Shown: piece by piece, positions 1-7,094 of the stretch
How positions within the stretch are numbered: the first letter of the stretch is position 1
How the letters are laid out: every line of letters begins with the position of its first letter
NCBI GenBank assembly: GCA_047637855.1
Contig: JBLJBF010000226.1
Location: 1 to 10,502 of the forward strand
DNA length: 10,502 bases
Source of the DNA: Pseudoflavonifractor sp047637855
GTDB lineage: Bacteria > Bacillota > Clostridia > Oscillospirales > Oscillospiraceae
Direction: 5' to 3'
The notes under the pieces: model-generated
Told to the model about the DNA's origin: nothing
Databases searched by the model: none
What the model saw: the letters and a program-made list of their open reading frames with translations, nothing else
Position numbers and translations under genes: made by a program

Positions 1-478
1 GGGCCGGGCGCTTTACAAAGGCCTGCTCGATGCGCGGCATCTTGTCCAGCGCCTTTTGACCGAGGACATCGGCCTCCACGGGGACGGCCCGCCAGCCTAA
101 AAACTCCATGCCCTCCCGCTCGACGATAAGCTCGAACATCTTCTTGGCCTGGCCGCGCGTAAGCGCGTCCTGGGGAAAGAAGAACATACCGATGCCGTAA
201 TCCCGCTCGCCGCCGATGGAAAAGCCCTGCTCCTCGGCGGCCTTTTGGAAGAACCGGTGGGAGATCTGCACCAAAATGCCGACGCCGTCCCCGGTCTTGC
301 CCTCCGCGTCCTTGCCGGCGCGGTGCTCCAGCTTTTCTACTATTTTAAGGGCGTTATCGACGGTCTGATGACTTTTTATGCCCTTGATATTGACGACGGC
401 ACCGATGCCGCAGGCGTCATGCTCAAACGCTGGGTCATACAGCCCGCGCTGTCGGGCGAGCTCGTTTCTCTCTTGCAT
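1..478 (-). CDS. gltB: Glutamate synthase large subunit, N-terminal part (runs out of window)
   Basis: This is the first 159 codons of the large (alpha) subunit of glutamate synthase, which transfers the amide nitrogen of glutamine to 2-oxoglutarate to give two glutamates. The visible part is the class II glutamine amidotransferase domain. Residues 12-26 read GLYDPAFEHDACGIG, the hallmark start of GltB, and Cys23 is the expected nucleophile. In this family the residues before that Cys are a propeptide removed by processing. A further conserved stretch, LEHRAGKDAEGKTGDGVGI, covers about residues 48-66. The ATG at 478 is preceded by AAAGGGG, a good ribosome binding site. The FMN-binding synthase and C-terminal GXGXG domains would lie beyond position 1. 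The gene is divergent from asnB, so two glutamine-consuming enzymes share one control region. The family call is very secure; only the 3' extent is unknown. Confidence 0.94.
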   Translation of the reverse strand, partial: MQERNELARQRGLYDPAFEHDACGIGAVVNIKGIKSHQTVDNALKIVEKLEHRAGKDAEGKTGDGVGILVQISHRFFQKAAEEQGFSIGGERDYGIGMFFFPQDALTRGQAKKMFELIVEREGMEFLGWRAVPVEADVLGQKALDKMPRIEQAFVKRPA

Positions 479-537
479 GGATCAAGGCCCCTTTCGTGTG
501 GGTACCGGCGCGGAAGGGAAGGCCCAATATGCACCGG

Positions 538-565
538 AGTATAAAAAAGAACAAAAATATCCCAA
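538..565 (-). promoter_or_regulatory. Possible second promoter of gltB
   Basis: On the minus strand TTGGGA (560-565), a 16-base T-rich spacer and TATACT (538-543) form a weaker sigma-A-like promoter within the leader of the main gltB promoter. The -35 box matches TTGACA at 4 of 6 positions. It could give a shorter leader, or it may simply be AT-rich leader sequence. Confidence 0.32.
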
Positions 566-605
566 CCCATAGGCCAGAACACCTTTGTTCCCCACTGTAT
601 GAACA

Positions 606-634
606 AGTATAGGGATTTTTTAATTTGCTGTCAA
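606..634 (-). promoter_or_regulatory. Sigma-A promoter of gltB
   Basis: Read on the minus strand there is a perfect -35 box TTGACA (629-634), a 17-base spacer and a -10 box TATACT (606-611), one mismatch from TATAAT. Transcription would start near 599, giving a leader of about 120 bases before the gltB ATG at 478. The leader has a short TTGTTC/GAACAA inverted repeat close to its 5' end and a T-rich run, but I recognise no known riboswitch. Confidence 0.78.
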
Positions 635-753
635 GTTTTTTTCTCTGGTTTTTTTCATAGATATTTCAAATCCAACAGTCCGGCCCTGAGGGCCCGCCGG
701 CCGCCCCGCTCTGTCCATGCCGCCGCGGGCGGGGGAGAGGGCCACAGTTTTAT

Positions 754-782
754 GCACATTCTTTTGACCCGGAGCATAACAT
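754..782 (+). promoter_or_regulatory. Sigma-E/sigma-K-like promoter upstream of asnB
   Basis: On the plus strand GCACATT (754-760), a 14-base spacer and CATAACAT (775-782) resemble the mother-cell sporulation promoter pattern known from Bacillus (sigma-E: -35 KMATATT, about 14 bases, -10 CATACAMT). The -35 matches 6 of 7 and the -10 matches 6 of 8 positions; CATAACATA also fits the sigma-K -10 form CATAnnnTA. Predicted start is near 790, just before the hairpin at 799-821. No convincing sigma-A promoter was seen for asnB: TTGACC at 764-769 has no -10 box at proper spacing. The rest of the gap, 640-745, is a T-rich then very GC-rich stretch with short inverted repeats and no recognisable gene. 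Confidence 0.4.
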
Positions 783-798
783 ATAGGGCAGGACAAAG

Positions 799-829
799 GC
801 GTCCCCAGAATAAGGGGACGCTATTTTTA
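799..829 (+). terminator. Terminator-like hairpin in the asnB leader
   Basis: An 8-base perfect stem GCGTCCCC (799-806) / GGGGACGC (814-821) with a 7-base loop AGAATAA is followed by TATTTTTAA. This has the shape of an intrinsic terminator, yet it lies inside the asnB 5' leader and ends 3 bases before the ribosome binding site GGAGG (832-836). No plus-strand gene precedes it, so it cannot be the ordinary end of another gene. It may be an attenuator, a block on stray antisense transcription, or a 5' stabilising hairpin. I saw no alternative antiterminator pairing and no T-box core. Confidence 0.55.
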
Positions 830-847
830 ATGGAGGTACAAGCAGCT

Positions 848-2683
848 ATGTGCGGAATTGCCGGAATGATTGACTGGAAGCATAAATTGGAGGGCCAAAG
901 CACGTTTTTTGAAGCAATGCAGGAGACCCTGCGGCGCAGAGGCCCCGATCAGGAGGGATTGTACATAAGCTCCTCCGTCGCGCTGATCCATACGCGGCTG
1001 AGCGTCGTGGACCTGGAAAACGGAAAACAGCCGATGCACCTCAGACAGGGGGAGGAAGAGCTGGTTCTTGTTTACAATGGGGAGCTCTATAACACGGAGG
1101 AGCTGCGCGGCGAGCTGAAAAACCACGGACACGTGTTTCGCGGGCATTCGGACACCGAGGTTTTGCTGCACGCCTACGCCCATTGGGGAGAGGACTGCGT
1201 GACACGGTTGAACGGCATCTTCGCCTTTGCCGTGTGGGAAACGGCGGCCCGGCGGCTGTTCCTCGCCCGGGACCGCATCGGCGTCAAGCCCCTGTTTTTT
1301 TGTCGCCGGGGGGAACGGCTGCTGTTTGCCTCCGAGATCAAAGCCCTTCTGGCCTATCCGGAGATGGAAGCCGTGATCGACGCGAATTCCATTGCCGAGC
1401 TCCTGCTGATCGGGCCGGGGAGAACCCCCGGATGCGGCGTACTCCGCGGCGTTGAGGAACTGCCGCCCGCCACCTGCGGGTACTGCACCGAACACGGCGG
1501 CCTGCGGCTGCGGCAGTACTGGCGCATGGAGGATCACCCCCACACGGACTCCTTCGGGCAGACGGCGGAGCAGGTGAGGGCGCTGGTTCAGGACGCCATC
1601 CGGCGGCAGCTGGTATCCGATGTGCCGGTGGGCACCTTTTTGTCCGGCGGACTGGACTCCAGCATCATTTCCGCTGTGGCCGACCGCCATTTCCACGAGA
1701 GCGGCCATAAGCTCCACACCTTCTCCGTGGAGTATCAGGACAACGCGCGGTACTTCCGGGCCTCCAAGTTCCAGCCAAACAGTGACGAGGGCTTTATTAA
1801 AAAGATGAACGGCGTTCTGCACGCGGAGCATCACCGGATTGTGCTGAATACGGACGAACTGGTGGACGCCCTCTATGAGGCGGTGGAAGCCCGGGATCTT
1901 CCCGGCATGGCGGACGTGGACGCGTCCTTGCTGCTGCTGTGCCGCCAGGTAAGAGAACACGTCACGGTTGCGCTGTCGGGGGAATGCGCCGACGAGATCT
2001 TCGGCGGCTATCCATGGTATCGGGACAGGGAGATACGGGAGCGGTACGGGTTTCCCTGGTCTCAGAACACAGATTACCGGGCCGGTTTTCTGCACCCCGA
2101 ATTGGCCGAAGCGATGGATGCCCGCGCCTATGTGGATGAGCGGTACCAGAAAACGCTGGACGCCTGCTCCATTTTATCCGAAACCTCTCCGGAAGAGCGC
2201 CGCATGAAAGAGATGGTAAATCTCAACCTCCACTGGTTTATGCAGACTCTGCTTGACCGGAAGGACCGCATGAGTATGTACAGCGGCCTAGAGGTGCGGG
2301 TTCCCTTCTGCGACTACCGCATTGCGGACTATCTTTACAGCGTTCCTTGGGCTTTTAAGGATTGGAACGGCACCGAAAAGGGCCTGCTCCGCACAGCCAT
2401 GAACGGCCTGCTTCCCGACGAAATTTTATGGCGCAAAAAGAGCCCCTACCCTAAAACCCATCACCCGGACTATCTGGCCGCGGTATCCGGGCGGCTCCGG
2501 GAGGTTATGGCGAGCCCTCAGTCGCCCCTGCTCGCCGTCGTGCGCCGAGAGGCCCTGGAAACCCTTCTCCGCTCCGACGCGCCCACCCCCTGGTACGGGC
2601 AGCTGATGACAGGGCCCCAGACAATCGCGTATTTTTTGCAGATGGACCACTGGCTGCGGAAGTACAAAATACGGATTGCGTAA
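848..2683 (+). CDS. asnB: Asparagine synthetase, glutamine-hydrolysing
   Basis: This enzyme makes asparagine from aspartate, glutamine and ATP in the cytoplasm. The protein has 611 residues. The start at 848 was chosen because it gives MCGIAGM, placing the catalytic Cys2 of the class II amidotransferase domain at the N-terminus after Met removal; the frame is open further upstream to 599 but that would bury the Cys. GGAGG lies 11 bases upstream. The amidotransferase domain covers about residues 2-210, with RRGPD and YNGELYN motifs. The synthetase domain follows, with PP-loop SGGLDSS at 266-272 for AMP formation, SGECADEIFGGY from 377, and DRKDRMSM...EVRVPFCD towards the C-terminus. All key residues are present. 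The length and a possible sigma-E-type promoter recall the sporulation paralogue AsnO (YisO) of Bacillus, but assignment to that subfamily is inference. The gene appears monocistronic, closed by the terminator at 2874-2912. Confidence 0.96.
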   Translation: MCGIAGMIDWKHKLEGQSTFFEAMQETLRRRGPDQEGLYISSSVALIHTRLSVVDLENGKQPMHLRQGEEELVLVYNGELYNTEELRGELKNHGHVFRGHSDTEVLLHAYAHWGEDCVTRLNGIFAFAVWETAARRLFLARDRIGVKPLFFCRRGERLLFASEIKALLAYPEMEAVIDANSIAELLLIGPGRTPGCGVLRGVEELPPATCGYCTEHGGLRLRQYWRMEDHPHTDSFGQTAEQVRALVQDAIRRQLVSDVPVGTFLSGGLDSSIISAVADRHFHESGHKLHTFSVEYQDNARYFRASKFQPNSDEGFIKKMNGVLHAEHHRIVLNTDELVDALYEAVEARDLPGMADVDASLLLLCRQVREHVTVALSGECADEIFGGYPWYRDREIRERYGFPWSQNTDYRAGFLHPELAEAMDARAYVDERYQKTLDACSILSETSPEERRMKEMVNLNLHWFMQTLLDRKDRMSMYSGLEVRVPFCDYRIADYLYSVPWAFKDWNGTEKGLLRTAMNGLLPDEILWRKKSPYPKTHHPDYLAAVSGRLREVMASPQSPLLAVVRREALETLLRSDAPTPWYGQLMTGPQTIAYFLQMDHWLRKYKIRIA

Positions 2684-2873
2684 CCTCGGTTCTGCGCGTG
2701 CAAAAAACCACCTAGCCAAAACCGGCGGGGATACCATGTCAGGGCTGCGCGCCAATCCCATCGTGATAGCGGCGGCGGTCAGTACAGGTGAGAATGCCTC
2801 CTTCGTACTGCAATGTGAACAGTAGAAATAATATTGCCGCAATATGAGTCATAAACCTACTGAAAACAAAAGA
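2684..2873. other. Non-coding stretch after asnB
   Basis: The 3' side of asnB up to the terminator holds no recognisable gene. The only plus-strand frame with an ATG (2736 onward) is 29 codons long, has no clear ribosome binding site and matches nothing I know. The other half of this 352-base gap, 2913-3035, is the 3' untranslated region of the YieK-like gene and likewise shows no gene. It could contain eroded sequence, but I cannot identify a parent. Confidence 0.5.
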
Positions 2874-2912
2874 AGACTTCCGAAACCATTGTGATTTCGG
2901 AAGTCTCTTTTT
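2874..2912. terminator. Strong bidirectional terminator between asnB and the PTS operon
   Basis: A 12-base perfect stem AGACTTCCGAAA (2874-2885) / TTTCGGAAGTCT (2895-2906) with a 9-base loop is followed on the plus strand by CTTTTT. On the minus strand the same stem is followed by TCTTTTGTTTTC. It lies between two convergent genes and can end both: asnB from the left, and the YieK-like gene with the PTS operon from the right, 130 bases after that stop codon. Confidence 0.87.
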
Positions 2913-3035
2913 AAAGGGTTGCGGCGGTATGCCCTGTCAGTATGCGCAAATCTCCGTATGCCGACAATGGCCGGGCGAAATATCCACTCTGCATGACACG
3001 GGATCAGTGATTTTCGCTGTTTGTTTAAAGGCTTC

Positions 3036-3755
3036 TTAGAGTTCGCTGGCGGCCTCTTCATCAAGAATTAACACACAGTTCGGGTGCAGCTTTAATACGC
3101 TGCTGGGGAACGCGGCATCGACCGGAGAGGTCAGCAGTGTTTTTACAGTGGATGCCTTGTGTTTTCCATTGGCAATGATCACGAGACGCCTTGTTTTCAT
3201 CAGGCTGGCAGCGCCAAGGGTAACAAAAAAGGGGTAAGGCAGCTCCTCAGGCGGCTTGCCGGCCATATTGGCAATCTCCTTATACCAAGGATATTCCTGC
3301 AAAAAGTTTACCCGGTATGCCAAAGAGAGAAAGTCGGTTGAAACGGGCATATTGCCACAGAAATGCCCATCGGCGCCCAGGCCGATCAGCATCAGATCTA
3401 GCCCGCCGGCCTGCTCGATTTCCTTTGCGTAGTCGAGGTAGTTGTGGATGGACATGATGTGGATACGGCTCTCTTTTACCTTCCCCGGGGTAAAGTACTG
3501 CTCACGCAGGGAATCGATGGTAAAGCCCTCTTCACTGCTCCCCGGCATGAGCCCGTTGTCGAAATTGTAATAATGGACATGATCAAGGACATCGGTTTCA
3601 CCGATTTGCTTTGTGATGAGTTCGTATGCGCCCATGGGCGTGCTGCCCGCGGTGATGGACAGATTGACCCGCTTGTCCTGGTACATCTCCCCCAGCAGGA
3701 TTTGCGCCGTGCGTTCACTTAACGCCGCATAGTCCTTTTCGATGATGAGTTTCAT
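3036..3755 (-). CDS. YieK-like glucosamine/galactosamine-6-phosphate isomerase family protein
   Basis: The 239-residue protein belongs to the NagB/RpiA/6-phosphogluconolactonase sugar-phosphate fold. Seen in the sequence: phosphate-binding SITAGSTP at 33-40, NFD with Asp66 (equivalent to Asp72 of E. coli NagB), GLGADGHFCGNMP at 125-137, and GKHKA near 197-201. Asp129 and His131 match NagB Asp141 and His143, but the position of NagB Glu148 is Met136. From memory, E. coli YieK, encoded beside the bgl beta-glucoside operon, has the very similar GLGADGHFCGN motif and the same length, so YieK is the closer relative and true GlcN6P deaminase activity is uncertain. The ATG at 3755 has AGAGG upstream. 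The gene follows bglA at 208 bases on the same strand and is probably last in the PTS operon, perhaps acting on an isomerised or amino sugar phosphate from the imported glycoside. Confidence 0.85.
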   Translation of the reverse strand: MKLIIEKDYAALSERTAQILLGEMYQDKRVNLSITAGSTPMGAYELITKQIGETDVLDHVHYYNFDNGLMPGSSEEGFTIDSLREQYFTPGKVKESRIHIMSIHNYLDYAKEIEQAGGLDLMLIGLGADGHFCGNMPVSTDFLSLAYRVNFLQEYPWYKEIANMAGKPPEELPYPFFVTLGAASLMKTRRLVIIANGKHKASTVKTLLTSPVDAAFPSSVLKLHPNCVLILDEEAASEL

Positions 3756-3802
3756 ATTGCACTTACCTCTCTATTCATATCCGGCCCTGTATGTTTTGCG
3801 CT

Positions 3803-3961
3803 TTAAAGAAAGGGATAGGAACCGCTGGAATGCAGAGCCACCACAGCCGGGAGGCAGCCGGTTCCCTTGGCCGCCGCCATTGTTCTGCGGACGCGCTTTG
3901 TCATGGGGTGTCCGCGATAAAAAACGGTACCGTCCAGCTCGAAAGCGGTCAGGCAGAAGAA
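3803..3961 (-). pseudogene. Remnant of a Cof-type HAD phosphatase N-terminus
   Basis: Between bglA and the YieK-like gene, the minus-strand frame 3961-3803 translates to about 52 residues with a strong resemblance to the start of Cof-family HAD hydrolases. It contains AFELDGTVF, where intact enzymes have FDLDGT with the nucleophilic Asp, followed by TKRVRRTMAAAKGTGCLP, which fits the usual helix and GxxxVxATGR strand region. The ATGR motif itself reads ALHS. The first nucleophile Asp is Glu, there is no start codon or ribosome binding site of its own, and a stop at 3803 removes the remaining two hundred or so residues. It begins directly after the bglA stop in another frame. An intact copy would have been a sugar-phosphate phosphatase cotranscribed with bglA. 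The resemblance is judged by eye; it might be chance. Confidence 0.45.
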
Positions 3962-3963
3962 CC

Positions 3964-5427
3964 TCAGTCCAAATCGGTGCCGTTGGACGCGATGCATTTT
4001 TTGTACCAGAAAAAAGAGTCCTTGCGGCGGCGCTCCAAAGTGCCCCTGCCGGCGTTGTCCTGATCCACATAGATAAAGCCGTACCGCTTCGCCATCTCCC
4101 CGGTGGAGGCGCTGATGAGGTCGATGCAGCCCCAGGAGGTGTAGCCCATCAAGTCCACGCCGTCGTCCAGAGCGCCCCGCATGGCATTCACATGGGCGCG
4201 TAAGTAGTCAATGCGATAGGGGTCGTGGATGGAGCCGTCGGCCTCCACCGTGTCGTCCTGCCCCAAGCCGTTCTCCACCACCATGACGGGCACATTGTAG
4301 CGCCCGTATACCTCGTTCAGAAAAATCCGCAGTCCCGCAGCGTCGATGGTCCAGCCCCAGTCGCTGGCCTTGAGGTAGGGGTTTTTCAGCCCCATCATCA
4401 TGTTCAGCCTGCTGCCCTTGCTGTTTTCGGGGTCGGCGCTCAGGCAGCCGGAGGAGTAGTAGCTGAAGGAGTAGAAGTCCACGCAGCCGGCTTTCAGCGT
4501 CTCGGCGTCGCCGGGGTAGAACTCCACTTTCGCGCCGCAGGAATCCCATACGCGCCGCGCAAAGCCGGGGTAGGAACCCCGCACCATCACGTCTCCGCAG
4601 TAGTAGTTGCCGTCCTGCATCTTTTGCTGGTTGAGGGTCACGTCCTCGGGGGCGCAGGTGAAGGGGTAGGAGGCAAAGCCGGCGATCATACAGCCAACTT
4701 TGTTCTCGCAATCCACACCGTGGGCGATCTGTACCGCCCTGGCGGAGGCGACAAACTGGTTGTGCAGGGCCTGGAACCGCCTGCTGGCGTCCTGCGCGGT
4801 CTCGGGCTTCATGGCGGCGCCGAACAGGGCGGTGGACTCCTTGGGCATGATGCCGCCGGCCATGAGACCGCCGAAGGGCATGGAGAGGATGTTGATCTCG
4901 TTGAAGGTGAGCCAGTACTTCACCAGGCCCTTGAACTCGGTGAAACAGGTGGCGGCGTACTTCACAAAGCAGTCGATGGTGCGCCGGTCGGCCCAGCCGT
5001 CCCACTCCTGGGCTAGGTGGTAGGGCATCTCGTAGTGGGAGAGGGTGACCAGCGGCTCGATGCCGTGCCTGCGGCACTCCTCGAAAAGACTGCGGTAGAA
5101 CTCGATGCCGGCCCGGTTAGGCGCGGCGTCGTCTCCGTTGGGGAAGATGCGGGTCCAGGCGATGGACATACGGTAGACCTGAAAGCCCATCTCACCGAAG
5201 AGGGCGATGTCCTCCTTATAGTGGTGGTAGTGGTCGATGGCCTCGTGGGAGGGGTAGTGAGCGCCGGGTTCCAGCTCTGGGGTAAAGACGCGGGGTGTCT
5301 TCAAATCGCCCGCGGTGATCATGTCCGCCGTGGAGACGCCCTTGCCGTCCTCGTTCCACGCGCCCTCGCACTGGTTGGCGGCGGTCGCCCCGCCCCAGAG
5401 AAACCCCGTCGGGAAAGGTTTGCTCAT
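3964..5427 (-). CDS. bglA: 6-phospho-beta-glucosidase, glycoside hydrolase family 1
   Basis: This cytoplasmic GH1 enzyme hydrolyses phosphorylated beta-glucosides delivered by the PTS, such as cellobiose 6-phosphate, to a hexose and a hexose 6-phosphate. The protein has 487 residues, the usual GH1 length. The N-terminal FPTGFLWGGATAANQCEGAW is the classic GH1 signature. The acid/base is Glu177 in TFNEI and the nucleophile is Glu385 in VVENGLG. The stretch from 439 (SASTGEMAKRYGFIYVD) carries the Ser, Lys and Tyr typical of 6-phospho-glycosidases that bind the 6-phosphate. The start at 5427 was chosen over the in-frame ATG at 5448 because GAAGGAG lies directly before 5427, whereas the 5448 ATG overlaps the EIIC stop and has this ribosome binding site behind it. 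The gene follows EIIC by 17 bases and is clearly in the same transcript. The exact beta-glucoside is not predictable. Confidence 0.94.
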   Translation of the reverse strand: MSKPFPTGFLWGGATAANQCEGAWNEDGKGVSTADMITAGDLKTPRVFTPELEPGAHYPSHEAIDHYHHYKEDIALFGEMGFQVYRMSIAWTRIFPNGDDAAPNRAGIEFYRSLFEECRRHGIEPLVTLSHYEMPYHLAQEWDGWADRRTIDCFVKYAATCFTEFKGLVKYWLTFNEINILSMPFGGLMAGGIMPKESTALFGAAMKPETAQDASRRFQALHNQFVASARAVQIAHGVDCENKVGCMIAGFASYPFTCAPEDVTLNQQKMQDGNYYCGDVMVRGSYPGFARRVWDSCGAKVEFYPGDAETLKAGCVDFYSFSYYSSGCLSADPENSKGSRLNMMMGLKNPYLKASDWGWTIDAAGLRIFLNEVYGRYNVPVMVVENGLGQDDTVEADGSIHDPYRIDYLRAHVNAMRGALDDGVDLMGYTSWGCIDLISASTGEMAKRYGFIYVDQDNAGRGTLERRRKDSFFWYKKCIASNGTDLD

Positions 5428-5444
5428 CGTATATTCTCCTTCTA

Positions 5445-6737
5445 TCATGACTGCGCGACAGCGGCGGCCTTCTCTTTCTCGATCAGCTGCTTTTCATAGG
5501 CCTTAAAGAACGGGAAGTAGCACGCCCCGCTGACGAAAATGCCCACCACGGGGATAAAGAGGTTCTGCCAGGCGAGGGAGCCTAGGAACTCCGCGACACC
5601 CAGGGGCATGGCTGTCATTATCATAATATAGCTGGGCTGAAAGAAACCCACGGCGTAACCCACCCAGATCACCGTACAGGTGACAACGGTGCCAAAGATA
5701 TAGGGGATGGCGAGAATGGGGTTATACATGATGGGGTAGCCGAAGGTGAGGGGCTCGTTGATGTTGAAGATGCCGGGGATCAGCGCCACCTTGCTGACGG
5801 CACGGAGCTGTTCGGACTTGCTGCGCAGCCCCATGAGTACCAGCGGGAGGGTGTTTCCCGTGCCGCCGGCGCAGAGCATTGCACCGAAGAGCGCGGTAGC
5901 GTAAAACACGGGAGCCTGCCCGGCCGCCACGGCGGCACCGTTGGCCAAAGTATTCTGCATCATGACGGGCATGATGGCCATGGCAACCACCATGGAGCCG
6001 TGGATGCCGAAGACCCACAGCGTGCAGGAGAGGGCGATGAGGATTAACATACCGGGCACCGAGTTGAGGGCGGCCAGGGGGATGGAAAGAAGCGCCATAA
6101 TGGCCATGGGCAGCGTAAGGCCGAGCGCGGAATTTATCAGGGTGCTGACGGCGAGCCAGAAAATTGCGGCGATGAACAGGGGAAGCATGGCGGAGAAACC
6201 GTCGGCCAGGAACTGGGGAACGACGTCCGGCATGGCGATGCCAAGGTGTTTTTTCTCACAGAACCAGTTGATGCGCACGGTAACAATGGCTACCAATATG
6301 GCCGCGAAGAGGCCGGTGCCACCTAACATGGAGGTATCCATGACAGTCATGGAAGTTGTGCCGTCGGCCAAAACGACGGCTCGGGCAGGGGAGGCCACCA
6401 TCAGGAACAGGAGCATACTGCTCACGCCATTTACCAGAGGCTTGAGCCCAAGACTCTTGGCGTAGTTGAACGCCAGCGCGAAGGACATGGCGACGGCCAT
6501 GAGACCCAGCGTCATATTGTATGGGGTGATCATAAACTGATAGTACGGGCTGCTCTGATCCAGCCAGCCGAAGATGGTGGGGATGATAGCCAGGATCTGG
6601 AAGATCGCGCCGACCATCGTGACGCCCATCATGGCCATCATACCGTTGGTAATGGCAGAGATCGCCTTGTTGTCAGAGACCTTCTGCCCTCCTCGCTGCA
6701 GCCCCTGCATGAACTTGCTGTCAAAGAAATTACCCAT
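5445..6737 (-). CDS. celB: PTS lactose/cellobiose-type EIIC permease
   Basis: This is the membrane channel of the PTS transporter that moves the sugar inward for phosphorylation by EIIB. The 430-residue protein is highly hydrophobic with many membrane segments, as in the Lac family of EIIC proteins. Family hallmarks are GIHGSMV in the middle and GIFNINEPLTFGYPIMYNP in the second half, where the NEP motif contributes to substrate binding. The N-terminus (about 30 residues) and the Lys/Glu-rich C-terminus are cytoplasmic-looking. The start at 6737 has AAAGGA upstream. It is the fourth gene of the operon, 36 bases after EIIB. Substrate is most likely cellobiose or another beta-glucoside because a GH1 6-phospho-beta-glucosidase follows; chitobiose or lactose are alternatives that sequence alone cannot exclude. 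Confidence 0.92.
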   Translation of the reverse strand: MGNFFDSKFMQGLQRGGQKVSDNKAISAITNGMMAMMGVTMVGAIFQILAIIPTIFGWLDQSSPYYQFMITPYNMTLGLMAVAMSFALAFNYAKSLGLKPLVNGVSSMLLFLMVASPARAVVLADGTTSMTVMDTSMLGGTGLFAAILVAIVTVRINWFCEKKHLGIAMPDVVPQFLADGFSAMLPLFIAAIFWLAVSTLINSALGLTLPMAIMALLSIPLAALNSVPGMLILIALSCTLWVFGIHGSMVVAMAIMPVMMQNTLANGAAVAAGQAPVFYATALFGAMLCAGGTGNTLPLVLMGLRSKSEQLRAVSKVALIPGIFNINEPLTFGYPIMYNPILAIPYIFGTVVTCTVIWVGYAVGFFQPSYIMIMTAMPLGVAEFLGSLAWQNLFIPVVGIFVSGACYFPFFKAYEKQLIEKEKAAAVAQS

Positions 6738-6773
6738 GATTTACCGTTCCTTTCTTACCCACATTTTTGGACG

Positions 6774-7073
6774 CTATTTCCCCAGAAGCGTGTTGACCTG
6801 CTTAAAAATGCTCTGCGCGTTGCCGATGGCATAGTCGTAGGGGGCGATTACGTCGAGCGGTTTGCCCGTGGACTTCTGAATATCCGCTTTGCGGTAGGAA
6901 ATCTGCGGCCCCAGTAAGATCACGTCGTAATTTGGGACAATATCTTCATAGTCTCCCAGACCCCGGGCCACGATCTCCTCCAGCTCGGCGCCGTTCTCAT
7001 CCGAGTACTTCTGCAGCTTTTTCATCAGGATGCTTGTGGACATGCCCCCCGCGCAGATCAGCAGAATTTTCAT
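6774..7073 (-). CDS. celA: PTS lactose/cellobiose-type EIIB
   Basis: A 99-residue cytoplasmic phosphocarrier that accepts phosphate from EIIA and passes it to the sugar bound by EIIC. The start MKILLICAGGMSTSILMKKL holds the active-site Cys7 in the CxxGMSTS loop that is diagnostic of the cellobiose/chitobiose EIIB fold. ILLGPQISYR in the middle is a second family signature. AGGGGAG lies just before the ATG at 7073. It is 21 bases downstream of EIIA and 36 bases upstream of EIIC. EIIA, EIIB and EIIC are separate polypeptides here, as in Cel/Chb systems, not fused. Length and motifs are complete. Confidence 0.94.
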   Translation of the reverse strand: MKILLICAGGMSTSILMKKLQKYSDENGAELEEIVARGLGDYEDIVPNYDVILLGPQISYRKADIQKSTGKPLDVIAPYDYAIGNAQSIFKQVNTLLGK

Positions 7074-7094
7074 ATGGTACTCCCCTTTCTAAAC

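Noticed and set aside
599..847. N-terminal extension of asnB from an ATG at 599
   Set aside because: It would place 83 residues before the catalytic Cys that must become N-terminal, and it crosses the terminator-like hairpin; the ATG at 848 with GGAGG is the functional start.
545..847. Asn T-box or glutamine riboswitch in front of asnB or gltB
   Set aside because: I could not find the T-box core sequence or the expected antiterminator alternative, nor a recognisable glutamine riboswitch motif.
827..2095. Long minus-strand open frame (422 codons) antisense to asnB
   Set aside because: It is fully covered by the asparagine synthetase, whose catalytic motifs are intact, and it has no family resemblance of its own.
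2849..3064. Small minus-strand frame of 71 codons
   Set aside because: It spans the strong terminator stem, overlaps the 3' end of the YieK-like gene and shows no motif.
3819..3868. Imperfect hairpin GGAACCG...CGGTTCC between bglA and the YieK-like gene
   Set aside because: The loop is long, the stem has a bulge and no T-run follows on the minus strand, so it is not a credible terminator; it lies within the HAD remnant.
4208..5077. Open frames on both strands overlapping bglA
   Set aside because: They are Arg/His/Gly-rich low-complexity translations lying in other frames of a clear GH1 gene.
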